Assembly (NCBI GenBank): GCA_017116025.1
Contig: JAFITR010000030.1
Location: 1-12,805 of the forward strand
Direction: 5' to 3'
DNA length: 12,805 nucleotides
Source of the DNA: Simkania negevensis
Lineage (GTDB): Bacteria; Chlamydiota; Chlamydiia; Chlamydiales; JAFITR01
Part shown: positions 1 to 6,880 of the stretch, piece after piece
How the letters are laid out: every line of letters begins with the position of its first letter
Numbering within the stretch: the first letter of the stretch is position 1
Program-made: the position numbers and the translations under genes
The notes under the pieces: generated by a model
What the model saw: the letters and a program-made list of their open reading frames with translations, nothing else
Told to the model about the DNA's origin: nothing
Database searches by the model: none

Positions 1-1
1 C

Positions 2-100
2 ACGTCGTTTATATTCAGTGTCTGTTTGGCTGTAAAGACTGGTCGGTTTTTAGCGGAAATTGTTGACGAAGCCAAAGCCTTGAAAAAATTCGACCTTTGA
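2..100 (+). CDS. 3' end of an unidentified upstream gene (partial)
   Basis: An open frame runs from the window edge to a TGA at 98-100, giving 32 residues that end in a charged helix-like tail (EIVDEAKALKKFDL). It lies on the same strand as miaB and ends 43 nt before the miaB start, which fits the last codons of a preceding gene. The fragment is too short to assign to a family. A chance open frame of this length is also possible, so confidence is modest. Confidence 0.4.
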   Translation, partial: TSFIFSVCLAVKTGRFLAEIVDEAKALKKFDL

Positions 101-126
101 CGTAACCTAATTGCCTTTTCTAAACT
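97..126 (+). promoter_or_regulatory. possible sigma70-type promoter for the miaB operon
   Basis: TTGACG (97-102) matches the -35 consensus at five of six positions. It is followed after 18 nt by TAAACT (121-126), which matches the -10 consensus at four of six. The -35 box overlaps the stop codon of the upstream open frame and the -10 box lies about 18 nt before the miaB ATG, so the leader would be very short. This is weak evidence from motif matching alone. Confidence 0.3.
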
Positions 127-143
127 TAGATGGGTAGAGAGCA

Positions 144-1496
144 ATGGTTGTTGTGAGAAAGCCTAGGCGCGAGATGAAAAAATTCTTTGTCAGAACCTAC
201 GGCTGTCAGATGAATGAGCTGGACACGGAGGTGATGGTAGGGCTTCTGGAGAGACGTGGTCTGATTCGGACAGAGGAGGAGAAAGGGGCTGATCTATTAA
301 TTTATAATACCTGTTCTATTCGGGATTTAGCTGAACGCAAGGTGATGGGCAAGCTTGGCAAACTTGGTAAAACGACGCAGCGCGACGCGATCATCGGTGT
401 GACGGGTTGTATGGCCAATGCAAAAAAAGAGACGCTATTCCGTAAACTTCCCCATGTCGACTTTGTCCTCGGGACAAACAACATCCACAATTTGAACGAT
501 CTCCTTGATGAAGTGTTGGAGACGGGCAAGCAGTGCCACCTGACGGATGCGCAGTTTCATACTGAGATAGACTACGAAGCTGCCAGGCGCGATGATCCTG
601 TCAAGGCGTATGTCTCGATTATCCGTGGCTGTGATAAGTTTTGCACCTATTGTGTTGTTCCTTATACACGAGGACAGGAAGTCTCGCGCCACCCCGATAG
701 CATCGTTGAAGAGTGTAAGAAGCTGGCGGGTAAGGGGTATCGAGAGGTGACGCTGTTGGGCCAAAATGTCAATAGCTATGGCAAAGACAAACAGGAGTGG
801 GGATGCCTCTTCCACGACCTCCTTGCTCGTATCGATAAAGTTGAAGGCATCGACCGTATTCGTTTCATGACGAGCCACCCCGTCGATATCACCAGAGAGC
901 TGATGGAGGCTGTCAGAGACCTCCCTTCCCTTTGCGAGTTTGTTCATTTCCCCTTTCAGGCGGGCTCTAATCGCATTTTGCGCAAGATGCACAGGATATA
1001 TACCATTGAACAATACTTGGAAAAGGTAGAGATGTTGCGTTCAATCGTCCCTGATGTCGCTTTGGGAACAGATTTGATTGTAGGCTTCCCTACAGAGACA
1101 GAAGAGGAGTTTGCAGAGACGTGTCATATCCTTCGGAAGGTGCAGTTTTCTGTCGGCTTTTTGTTCGCTTACAGCCAGCGTAAAGGCACTCCTGCTATGC
1201 GTTGGAAAGACGATATCTCTGAAGAGGTTAAGCAGCAGCGTTTACAGACAGTGCTCGATATACAAAAAGAGATTACCGCAAAACACCTTGTAGAGATGCT
1301 TGGCAAAGAAGTTGAGGTGCTTGTCGAAAGGGTTAATGAAAGAGAACCCGGATTTGTTAAAGGCAGAACGCGTTGCTGGAAAAATGTCCTCTTCTCGGGA
1401 AAGCCTGAGATGGTAGGGACGATGCAACAGGTCAACCTTCATAGCTATACCAACCAGACTTTGCTAGGAGATCGCTTTGATATCGAAGCTCCTTGA
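144..1496 (+). CDS. miaB: tRNA-2-methylthio-N6-dimethylallyladenosine synthase MiaB
   Basis: Radical-SAM methylthiotransferase that adds the 2-methylthio group to i6A37 of tRNAs reading UNN codons. The 450-residue protein has the family layout. An N-terminal UPF0004 domain carries three cluster-binding cysteines at C21 (YGCQMNE), C57 (NTCSIRD) and C89 (TGCMA). The radical-SAM motif C163-x3-C167-x2-C170 (GCDKFCTYCVVPYTRGQE) follows, and a C-terminal TRAM domain spans about 380-446. YGCQMNE and the NTCSIR signature separate MiaB from MtaB and RimO. The ATG at 144 has a weak AGAGAG ahead of it. An internal ATG at 174 (MKKFF) would also give a normal MiaB N-terminus. The last 20 nt overlap the next gene, so this is the first clear gene of a three-gene operon. 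Confidence 0.95.
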   Translation: MVVVRKPRREMKKFFVRTYGCQMNELDTEVMVGLLERRGLIRTEEEKGADLLIYNTCSIRDLAERKVMGKLGKLGKTTQRDAIIGVTGCMANAKKETLFRKLPHVDFVLGTNNIHNLNDLLDEVLETGKQCHLTDAQFHTEIDYEAARRDDPVKAYVSIIRGCDKFCTYCVVPYTRGQEVSRHPDSIVEECKKLAGKGYREVTLLGQNVNSYGKDKQEWGCLFHDLLARIDKVEGIDRIRFMTSHPVDITRELMEAVRDLPSLCEFVHFPFQAGSNRILRKMHRIYTIEQYLEKVEMLRSIVPDVALGTDLIVGFPTETEEEFAETCHILRKVQFSVGFLFAYSQRKGTPAMRWKDDISEEVKQQRLQTVLDIQKEITAKHLVEMLGKEVEVLVERVNEREPGFVKGRTRCWKNVLFSGKPEMVGTMQQVNLHSYTNQTLLGDRFDIEAP

Positions 1497-2334
1497 CAAA
1501 TGGCTGCCCTTCTCCCATGACCACCGTTTTGCCTTGCTGCCCATCTATAGCAGGCAGTGGTGGCGCAACTACGACCTTGTTGCAATGTGTAGGAAGCACA
1601 AGTCAATATCCTCTCAAGAATGTAAGCTAGCCGTTATTGTCCCTTTTCGTAATAGAGAAGAGCATGCTTTGCATTTTGTTCCCTATCTCCATACATACCT
1701 CACTGACCGAGCGATCGATCATACCATTATCCTCGTTGAACAAAAAGACGACGGCTTGCCCTTTAATCGAGGTAAGCTCCTGAATGTTGGCTTCTCTCTC
1801 GCCAACGAAGAGTGTGACTATTTCTGCTTTCACGATATCGATATGCTCCCACTCGATAGCTACTACACCCCCTTCCCATACCCCCTACACCTGGCCGCCA
1901 AAGCAACGCAGTTTGACGTTCTGCCCGACCAGTATTTTGGAGGAGTAACCCAGTTCAACAGAGATGATTTTGTCGCGGTTAATGGTTTTAGCAACCAATA
2001 CTGGCATTGGGGAGCAGAGGATAACGATCTCCTTTTTCGTTGCCGCTCTTCACGCCTCCTTGCATATCGCTATCTCAGGGGGAATTTCCGCTCTTTGCCA
2101 CACCCCCCAAGCCGTTACCAGACTCCACAGGGATGGTATGAACAGGAGAGCGCAAAAAAAACCGAGTTGGACGCTCTTGTAGAACGCAATAAAGAACAAT
2201 TTAGAGAAATGCGCAAAGGGCGCATTGATTTTCGTAAAGATGGACTCTCTTCGTTAGAGTTCTCTCTTGTTGCTGAAGAGGTCTTTCCCTCTTTTCTACA
2301 CTACATCGTTGATATTAAGAGTGACAAACTATGA
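1477..2334 (+). CDS. GT7-family beta-1,4-galactosyltransferase, B4GALT7-like
   Basis: Predicted inverting glycosyltransferase that would move galactose from UDP-Gal onto an unknown acceptor. The 285 residues carry nearly every landmark of animal beta4-galactosyltransferases: PFRNREEH (56-63), FNRGKLLNVGF (96-106), the metal-binding D120-I-D122 in HDIDMLPL, YFGGV (153-157), WHWGAEDND (176-184, the acceptor-site and catalytic loop), H209 as a likely second metal ligand, and DGLSSLEF (255-262). The MHDVDLLPLN-like D-x-D context and the FVPYLHTYL helix resemble B4GALT7 more than B4GALT1. The Tyr of QYFGGV, linked in B4GALT1 to Gal over GalNAc preference, is kept. No signal peptide or membrane anchor is present, so a cytosolic site is inferred. 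The start is TTG at 1477 with AGGAG at 1466-1470, overlapping miaB by 20 nt. Acceptor and donor are untested. Confidence 0.85.
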   Translation: MISKLLDKWLPFSHDHRFALLPIYSRQWWRNYDLVAMCRKHKSISSQECKLAVIVPFRNREEHALHFVPYLHTYLTDRAIDHTIILVEQKDDGLPFNRGKLLNVGFSLANEECDYFCFHDIDMLPLDSYYTPFPYPLHLAAKATQFDVLPDQYFGGVTQFNRDDFVAVNGFSNQYWHWGAEDNDLLFRCRSSRLLAYRYLRGNFRSLPHPPSRYQTPQGWYEQESAKKTELDALVERNKEQFREMRKGRIDFRKDGLSSLEFSLVAEEVFPSFLHYIVDIKSDKL

Positions 2335-3788
2335 CGAAAGCTACTAGCGAAAAAAGCTCCTTAGAGCTTTCTCCAAAAAAATGGCAGGGAGTTAAACCAA
2401 TACCGTTAGCGTTGACGTTCGCCGTTGGTCTTGCCATCTGGTTCTCCCCCGCCCCTGAGACTATCCCAATAAAGGGGTGGCACCTTCTTGCTATCTTTGT
2501 TGCTACAATCGTAGGGATTATGAGTAAGCTCCTCCCCATGGGTGGTGTAGCCTTCTTGAGCTTAGCAGTCGCTGCTCTGACGGGGACCCTTACGATTAAA
2601 GAGGCGTTAAGTGGCTTTGGTGAAGACGTTATCTGGCTGATCGTTATCGCCTTCTTTATCGCACGTAGCTTCATCAAAACGAAGCTGGGGCTGCGAATCG
2701 CATACTACTTTCTTAAAGTGTTTGGTGCAAGCACATTGGGTATTGCATATGCCCTTGTTGGCTGCGAATGCCTGCTGGCACCTTTTATCCCTAGTATGAC
2801 CGCACGCCTTGGTGGAATCCTATACCCCATTATTCAATCCATAACACTCTCTTTCGATAGCCACCCACACACGCCCTCGGCAAAAAAAATGGGCTCTTTT
2901 TTAACCCTTGTTGCTTTTCAAAGCAATGCCATCACAGCGGCGATGTTTCTTACAGCAATGGCAGGCAATCCTTTAATCGTTAAACTTGCCGAAGGGATGG
3001 GCATTACCATCTCTTGGGGAACGTGGGCCGCTGCTGCCGTTGTGCCAGGAATTCTCTCCCTGATCATCATTCCTTACATCATCTATAAAGTATCTCCCCC
3101 GCAGATCAAGGTAACACCAAATGCAAAAAAAGAAGCAAAAAAGAGCCTTGCCGCACTAGGGCCTATCTCCTTCCACGAACAGATCATGGTGGGCACCCTT
3201 GTCTTCCTGATCCTTTTTTGGATTATGGGGCCGGGAATTGGCATATCGAGCACGACGACAGCCTTCGTTGGCCTCTCTATTTTACTCGTTACTGGCGTCC
3301 TCCAATGGAGTGATATTGTCAATGAGAAGGGAGCGTGGGAAACTTTTGCATGGTTCAGTGTCCTTCTTGCACTGGCCAGCTTCCTAAAAACGTTAGGGGT
3401 CATCGACTACTTTAGCCAACTCACCGTCAGCAATATCCACGGACTCTCTTGGCCTGTTGCCTTCTTTGCACTCAATGTCATCTACTTCTTCAGCCACTAT
3501 TTTTTCGCCAGCAATACCGCACATATCGGCGCCATGTACGCAGCTTTCCTCTCCGTTGCTATTATACTCGGCGCACCACCCCTCCTCTCTGCACTCTCGC
3601 TAGCCTTCGTTAGTAATCTCTTCGGATGCCTTACACACTACGCCACAGGTCCTGCCCCCGTACTATACGGTGCAGGATACGTCAAAATGAGAGAGTGGTG
3701 GCTTGTTGGACTCCTCGTCGGTATCATCAATATCGTTATATGGCTCGGTGTTGGTTCCCTATGGTGGAAGCTGATCGGCATCTGGTAA
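2331..3788 (+). CDS. DASS-family 2-oxoglutarate/malate (dicarboxylate) translocator
   Basis: Inner-membrane carrier of the divalent anion:Na+ symporter family, close in type to plastid DiT1/SODiT1 and the chlamydial dicarboxylate translocator (YbhI-like). It would exchange or import C4/C5 dicarboxylates from the host. The 485 residues (family usually 460-490) form roughly 12 hydrophobic segments after a ~22-residue polar N-terminus. Family signatures are FQSNAITAAMF (196-206, first SN motif and helical hairpin), NPLIVKLA (213-220), ASNTAHIGAMYAAF (393-406, second SNT motif) and the C-terminal block SNLFGCLTHYATGPAPV (428-444). The ATG overlaps the stop of the glycosyltransferase as ATGA, so translation is probably coupled. 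Exact substrate and coupling ion cannot be read from sequence. Confidence 0.9.
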   Translation: MTKATSEKSSLELSPKKWQGVKPIPLALTFAVGLAIWFSPAPETIPIKGWHLLAIFVATIVGIMSKLLPMGGVAFLSLAVAALTGTLTIKEALSGFGEDVIWLIVIAFFIARSFIKTKLGLRIAYYFLKVFGASTLGIAYALVGCECLLAPFIPSMTARLGGILYPIIQSITLSFDSHPHTPSAKKMGSFLTLVAFQSNAITAAMFLTAMAGNPLIVKLAEGMGITISWGTWAAAAVVPGILSLIIIPYIIYKVSPPQIKVTPNAKKEAKKSLAALGPISFHEQIMVGTLVFLILFWIMGPGIGISSTTTAFVGLSILLVTGVLQWSDIVNEKGAWETFAWFSVLLALASFLKTLGVIDYFSQLTVSNIHGLSWPVAFFALNVIYFFSHYFFASNTAHIGAMYAAFLSVAIILGAPPLLSALSLAFVSNLFGCLTHYATGPAPVLYGAGYVKMREWWLVGLLVGIINIVIWLGVGSLWWKLIGIW

Positions 3789-3861
3789 GAGAAATGAATC
3801 AATAGCTGTCAGAAGCCTTCTGGACTTATGAAAATAGTTATAATCCTAAACGAAACCTTTA

Positions 3862-3889
3862 TTGACTCTTAATATAGAGAGGATATAAT
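3862..3889 (+). promoter_or_regulatory. strong sigma70/sigma66-type promoter
   Basis: TTGACT (3862-3867) is followed after 16 nt by a perfect TATAAT (3884-3889). It lies in an AT-rich 151-nt gap after the translocator gene and 51-54 nt before the start of the next gene on the same strand. Transcription would begin near 3896. This is the closest match to consensus that I saw in the window, so the small downstream gene is probably its own transcription unit. Confidence 0.7.
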
Positions 3890-3942
3890 GAGTAGAGTTT
3901 TTTATAAGTGCCGAAGATAAATATTTTTTTAAGGAGCGTATG

Positions 3943-4431
3943 ATGTCTTTTCTAGTAAATGCGAATCCAACAACCGGTTTAAACTGGCATATTCATCGAA
4001 CAGGTGAATTTATAAACATGAACTATCACAAGGGAGATGAGGGGCTTGTTCGTCCGATGAAGGCGTTGGGCCGTTTTGTTGTTTCCTTTGTACTACTCGA
4101 GGCAACGTCAATCGTTGGTGCTATCTACAACTTAGGATGTGCGATTGGCAAAGGGGCCTTTGCTGCTGCCGCTTGTATCAAGAAAGAACCTTTATATGGA
4201 CGTACGGCCAAAGAACTTGGCTCTAGTGCTCTCAAACATCTAGCGGCTGTTGTTTCTGATCTGGCGACAGCGATGTTCTCTAACTGGGTGAGTCTATTTT
4301 ATACTATATTGCCAAGCTACACGATTGCACATGCGAACAACCGTTTTGAGCAGTGGTTGGGAACAAAGGATGACGAGCTCAAAACTCTTCCCGAGACGTC
4401 AGCCATCTACACTCCCAGGGCTAGGGTTTAG
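3943..4431 (+). CDS. small hypothetical protein with two hydrophobic blocks
   Basis: A 162-residue protein that I cannot place in a named family. A polar N-terminus of about 40 residues is followed by a hydrophobic, Ala/Gly-rich block at 41-78 and a second one at 96-127, separated by a basic, polar linker (KKEPLYGRTAKEL). It ends in a charged tail. There is no signal peptide. Two closely spaced hydrophobic blocks are reminiscent of chlamydial inclusion-membrane proteins, but the linker is longer than in a classic bilobed Inc domain, so this is a suggestion only. AAGGAG (3931-3936) sits 6 nt before the second of two adjacent ATGs and only 3 nt before the first (3940), so 3943 is preferred. The stop codon TAG (4429-4431) lies inside a 20-bp tandem repeat unit. 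Confidence 0.75.
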   Translation: MSFLVNANPTTGLNWHIHRTGEFINMNYHKGDEGLVRPMKALGRFVVSFVLLEATSIVGAIYNLGCAIGKGAFAAAACIKKEPLYGRTAKELGSSALKHLAAVVSDLATAMFSNWVSLFYTILPSYTIAHANNRFEQWLGTKDDELKTLPETSAIYTPRARV

Positions 4432-4464
4432 TAACCACGCAAGCGGTTTAGTAGCCACGGAAGT
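4425..4464. repeat. 20-bp tandem duplication at the edge of the foldback element
   Basis: Two adjacent 20-nt units, GGTTTAGTAACCACGCAAGC (4425-4444) and GGTTTAGTAGCCACGGAAGT (4445-4464), differ at three positions. The first unit contains the TAG stop of the small membrane protein gene. The second runs into the left inverted-repeat arm, so the duplication probably arose when the arm inserted or by slippage at its edge. Confidence 0.8.
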
Positions 4465-4507
4465 AACAAGATAGACAAGATCGTCAAGATTCACAGGATA
4501 GCTACTT
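4452..4507. repeat. left arm of long inverted repeat, with 9-bp tandem repeats
   Basis: These 56 nt pair with 4739-4795 at about 54 of 57 aligned positions (one gap, two substitutions), including an uninterrupted 30-bp match (4461-4490 with 4756-4785). A weaker match extends outward to about 4444. Inside the arm are four 9-nt units: CAAGATAGA, CAAGATCGT, CAAGATTCA and CAGGATAGC (4467-4502), consensus CARGATNNN. The arm begins 21 nt after the stop of the upstream gene. The intergenic stretch 4432-4779 holds this arm, a nested stem and an AT-rich run (about 4699-4735). I see no gene in it. Confidence 0.9.
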
Positions 4508-4552
4508 GTCAGCAATTCCCGTTGAAGCAACCTTGTGACTATCAATGTGATA

Positions 4553-4658
4553 TTTACTACAGAGGAGAGAGAGGAAGAGGTCTTTCATGACTATCTCAAG
4601 AAAAATGCGGTCCAAATATCCTAAATTTCTCTCTCTCCCCTCTCCTCTCTGTGGTAAA
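4553..4658. repeat. nested inner inverted repeat (purine/pyrimidine stem)
   Basis: A purine-rich strand at about 4553-4580 (starting TTTACTACAGAGG) is the imperfect reverse complement of a pyrimidine-rich strand at about 4631-4658 (ending CTCTGTGGTAAA). The first 12 bp match with a single T/C difference, then pairing continues with a small shift through GA/CT-rich sequence. The loop is about 50 nt. It lies inside the larger 57-bp inverted repeat, so the whole block could form a double foldback. Confidence 0.7.
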
Positions 4659-4738
4659 AATTCTAGTGGGAAGCTCCGGCTACTTGTGAGGCAGTCAGTA
4701 TAAATTATTTTTTATATTTTATTTTTTCTCTACCTTAT

Positions 4739-4795
4739 AAGTAGCTATCCTGTGGATCTTGACGATCTTGTCTATCTTGTTACTTTTCGTGGCTA
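4739..4795. repeat. right arm of long inverted repeat, overlapping the ligA 3' end
   Basis: Reverse complement of 4452-4507, including the four CARGATNNN units (4744-4779 on the minus strand). With the weaker outward extension (AAAACCG, 4798-4804) it covers the ligA stop codon (4780-4782) and the last six or seven ligA codons, so the final residues (FDSHEK) are repeat-derived. Between two convergent genes the hairpin could also act as a bidirectional transcription stop. This is inferred from position only. Confidence 0.9.
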
Positions 4796-6795
4796 TCAAA
4801 ACCGATCGTTTTTTTAAACTGCTGTTCGTCTAAGATCGTCAGGTTGAGTTTTTTTGCTTTATCGAGTTTAGATCCCGGGCTATCTCCTGCGACGACAAAG
4901 TGGGTGTTTGTGCTGACTGAAGAGGACACTTTTCCTCCGTGTTGTTTAATAAGAGCTGTGGCTTCTTGGCGGGAGATTGTTTGTAACGTCCCTGTGAGTA
5001 CGATGGTTTTCCCGTAGAAGGCGTGTGTTCTGTCGTGTTTGAACTCTTCTTTGATCGGTTGGACACCGTTGTCGATGAGGGCTTCTATCTCTTTGATGTT
5101 GGAGGGGGTTTGGAAGTGTTCGACAATCGCCGCGGCAACTTTCTCTCCAATCCCTTCGATCTGTATCAGCGTTTCTTTATCCATATCAATGAGGGCTTTG
5201 ATCTCTCCAGCGTGTTTAGCGAGGAGGTCGGCTGTCTCTGTCCCTATGTGGCGAATACCGAGTCCTAGGATGAAACGCGATAGGGTGGTTTTTTTTGCCT
5301 GTTCGATGCTTTTTAATAGATTGTGAATGGATTTTTCTTTGAACCCTTCCAGTTGGGCCAGTTGTTCAGGTGTGAGGATAAAGAGGTCAGAGAGACGTTT
5401 GACAAGGCCTGTGTCGATGAGTTGTGCAACGATTTTTTCTCCAAGGTGTTCGATGTCGAAGGCGTATCTTCCGGCAAAGAAGGCAATCCTTCGATGGAGT
5501 TGTGCTGGGCAGCTGGGGGCGTTGGGACAGCGTACTGCGACCTCCTCTTCTTCTCGTACTACTACACTATCGCAGCTTGGGCATCTTTTGGGCATCTGCC
5601 ATGGGGAGGTGTCTTGTTTTCGTTTACTGAGGTCAACAGAGACGATCTTAGGGATCACATCGCCCCCTTTTTCTATCGTTACACTGTCGCTAATACGGAT
5701 ATCTTTTCTTCTTATCTCTTCTTCGTTGTGTAAGGTAGCGCGTGAGATAGTGCTGCCTGCTAAGAGGATAGGATCAAGCTCTGCGACGGGGGTGAGGGTC
5801 CCTGTTCTACCTACCTGGACGGTGATGTCGAGGACGGTCGTTGTCGCTTGTTTAGGAGAAAACTTGTAGGCTACAGCCCAGCGGGGGCTTTTGCCTGTTG
5901 TTCCTAGCTCTTTCTGAAGGGCTAGATCGTCGATTTTAATGACGATACCATCGATCTCAAAGGGGAGGGAGGGGCGTAGCTCGCTCACTTCTTTGATATA
6001 TGTTATGATCTCTTCTTTGCTTCTGCATAGTCGGCAGCTGTATACAGATGGCAAGCCAAGCTGTTGGAGGTATCCAGAAGCTTGTGATTGTTTTGTCAGG
6101 GAGGTGGGAGCGCTGTGTGCTACAGCATAGAAGGCGATAGCGAGGTCTCGTTCAGCAGTGACTTTCGGGTTCAACTGTTTTAAAGAACCCGCTGCAGCAT
6201 TACGAGGGTTTGCAAAAAGTTGTTGCCCCTCCTTTTCACGGCGCTGATTGAGCTTTTCAAATGATGCCTTGGGCATGAATACCTCGCCGCGTATCTCCAG
6301 CTCGTTGGGAAGTGTTGTGCCAACAAGTTGTAATGGCAGCGACTGGATCGCTTTGACATTGCCTGTGATGTCATCGCCTTCAGAGCCATTACCCCTCGTT
6401 ACAGCACGGGTGAGGGTTCCTTTGCTGTAGTGCACGGAGATCGCTGTGCCGTCCACCTTCAGCTCACAAAAATATCGCAGCTCCTTCTGTCCAACAAGCT
6501 TCTCCATCCGTTTGATGAAGTCGTCAAGCTCCTCTTCTGAGTAGCTGTTTTGCAGCGAGAGCATAGGGAGAACGTGTTTGACGGTAGCAAAGCCTTCAGA
6601 GGGCATCTCTCCCACCCTCTGCGTTGGTGAAGAGGGGAGGGTCCAGTCCGGGTGCTCTTGTTCGATCTCTTCCACTCTCTTCAGCAATCGGTCGTAGTCG
6701 TAGTCGCTGATGGTGGGAGCGTTGTCGATGTAGTAGCGCTTATTGTGCTCCCACACCTCTTGGCACAGATAGCTATATTCTGCGTTGCTCGTCAT
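4780..6795 (-). CDS. ligA: NAD+-dependent DNA ligase LigA
   Basis: Seals nicks in duplex DNA during replication and repair using NAD+. Numbered from the ATG at 6795 (671 residues, close to the usual 660-670), the adenylation motif KVDG has its lysine at K113. The OB-fold follows (GRTGTLTPVAEL, about 329-340). The zinc finger is C405, C408, C423 and C429, and matches the E. coli spacing. Helix-hairpin-helix repeats occupy about 440-575 (GLGIRHIGTE, IEGIGEKVA) and a BRCT domain about 594-664 (GKTIVLTGTL, GGKVSSSVSTNTHFVVAG). The frame stays open upstream to 6948, but those 51 codons run through a likely terminator and a low-complexity repeat, so the start MTSNAEYSYL is preferred. Its ribosome site is weak (GGGA). 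The C-terminal six residues come from the inverted repeat. Confidence 0.95.
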   Translation of the reverse strand: MTSNAEYSYLCQEVWEHNKRYYIDNAPTISDYDYDRLLKRVEEIEQEHPDWTLPSSPTQRVGEMPSEGFATVKHVLPMLSLQNSYSEEELDDFIKRMEKLVGQKELRYFCELKVDGTAISVHYSKGTLTRAVTRGNGSEGDDITGNVKAIQSLPLQLVGTTLPNELEIRGEVFMPKASFEKLNQRREKEGQQLFANPRNAAAGSLKQLNPKVTAERDLAIAFYAVAHSAPTSLTKQSQASGYLQQLGLPSVYSCRLCRSKEEIITYIKEVSELRPSLPFEIDGIVIKIDDLALQKELGTTGKSPRWAVAYKFSPKQATTTVLDITVQVGRTGTLTPVAELDPILLAGSTISRATLHNEEEIRRKDIRISDSVTIEKGGDVIPKIVSVDLSKRKQDTSPWQMPKRCPSCDSVVVREEEEVAVRCPNAPSCPAQLHRRIAFFAGRYAFDIEHLGEKIVAQLIDTGLVKRLSDLFILTPEQLAQLEGFKEKSIHNLLKSIEQAKKTTLSRFILGLGIRHIGTETADLLAKHAGEIKALIDMDKETLIQIEGIGEKVAAAIVEHFQTPSNIKEIEALIDNGVQPIKEEFKHDRTHAFYGKTIVLTGTLQTISRQEATALIKQHGGKVSSSVSTNTHFVVAGDSPGSKLDKAKKLNLTILDEQQFKKTIGFDSHEK

Positions 6796-6843
6796 GTAAC
6801 AATTCCCGCTATTCTTTGTTTTGTTGTAGCTATTCAGATGTAG

Positions 6844-6880
6844 AAAAAAGAGGTCTTCTTTTAACAAAGTCCTCTCTTTT
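6844..6880 (-). terminator. probable rho-independent terminator downstream of glgB
   Basis: Read on the minus strand, AAAGAGAGG pairs with CCTCTTTTT (one G-U) around a 17-nt loop that can itself form a small CTTT/AAAG stem, and the right side runs into TTTTTT. It lies about 80 nt after the glgB stop and about 50 nt before the chosen ligA start. This separates the mtaB-glgB unit from ligA. Confidence 0.5.

Noticed and set aside
435..1013. 192-residue - strand frame opposite miaB
   Set aside because: It is antisense to the MiaB radical-SAM domain and has no initiation signal.
3808..3825. Palindrome GTCAGAAGCCTTCTGGAC after the translocator gene, as a terminator
   Set aside because: The loop is almost absent, the stem is short and bulged, and no T-run follows on either strand.
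4467..4502. CRISPR-like array
   Set aside because: The units are 9 nt with no spacers, are contiguous, and recur inverted in the other arm. No cas gene is nearby.
5327..5869. 180-residue + strand frame opposite ligA
   Set aside because: It is antisense to the conserved ligase core and follows from that gene's codon use. There is no ribosome site or recognisable domain. The same applies to other antisense frames over ligA and glgB.
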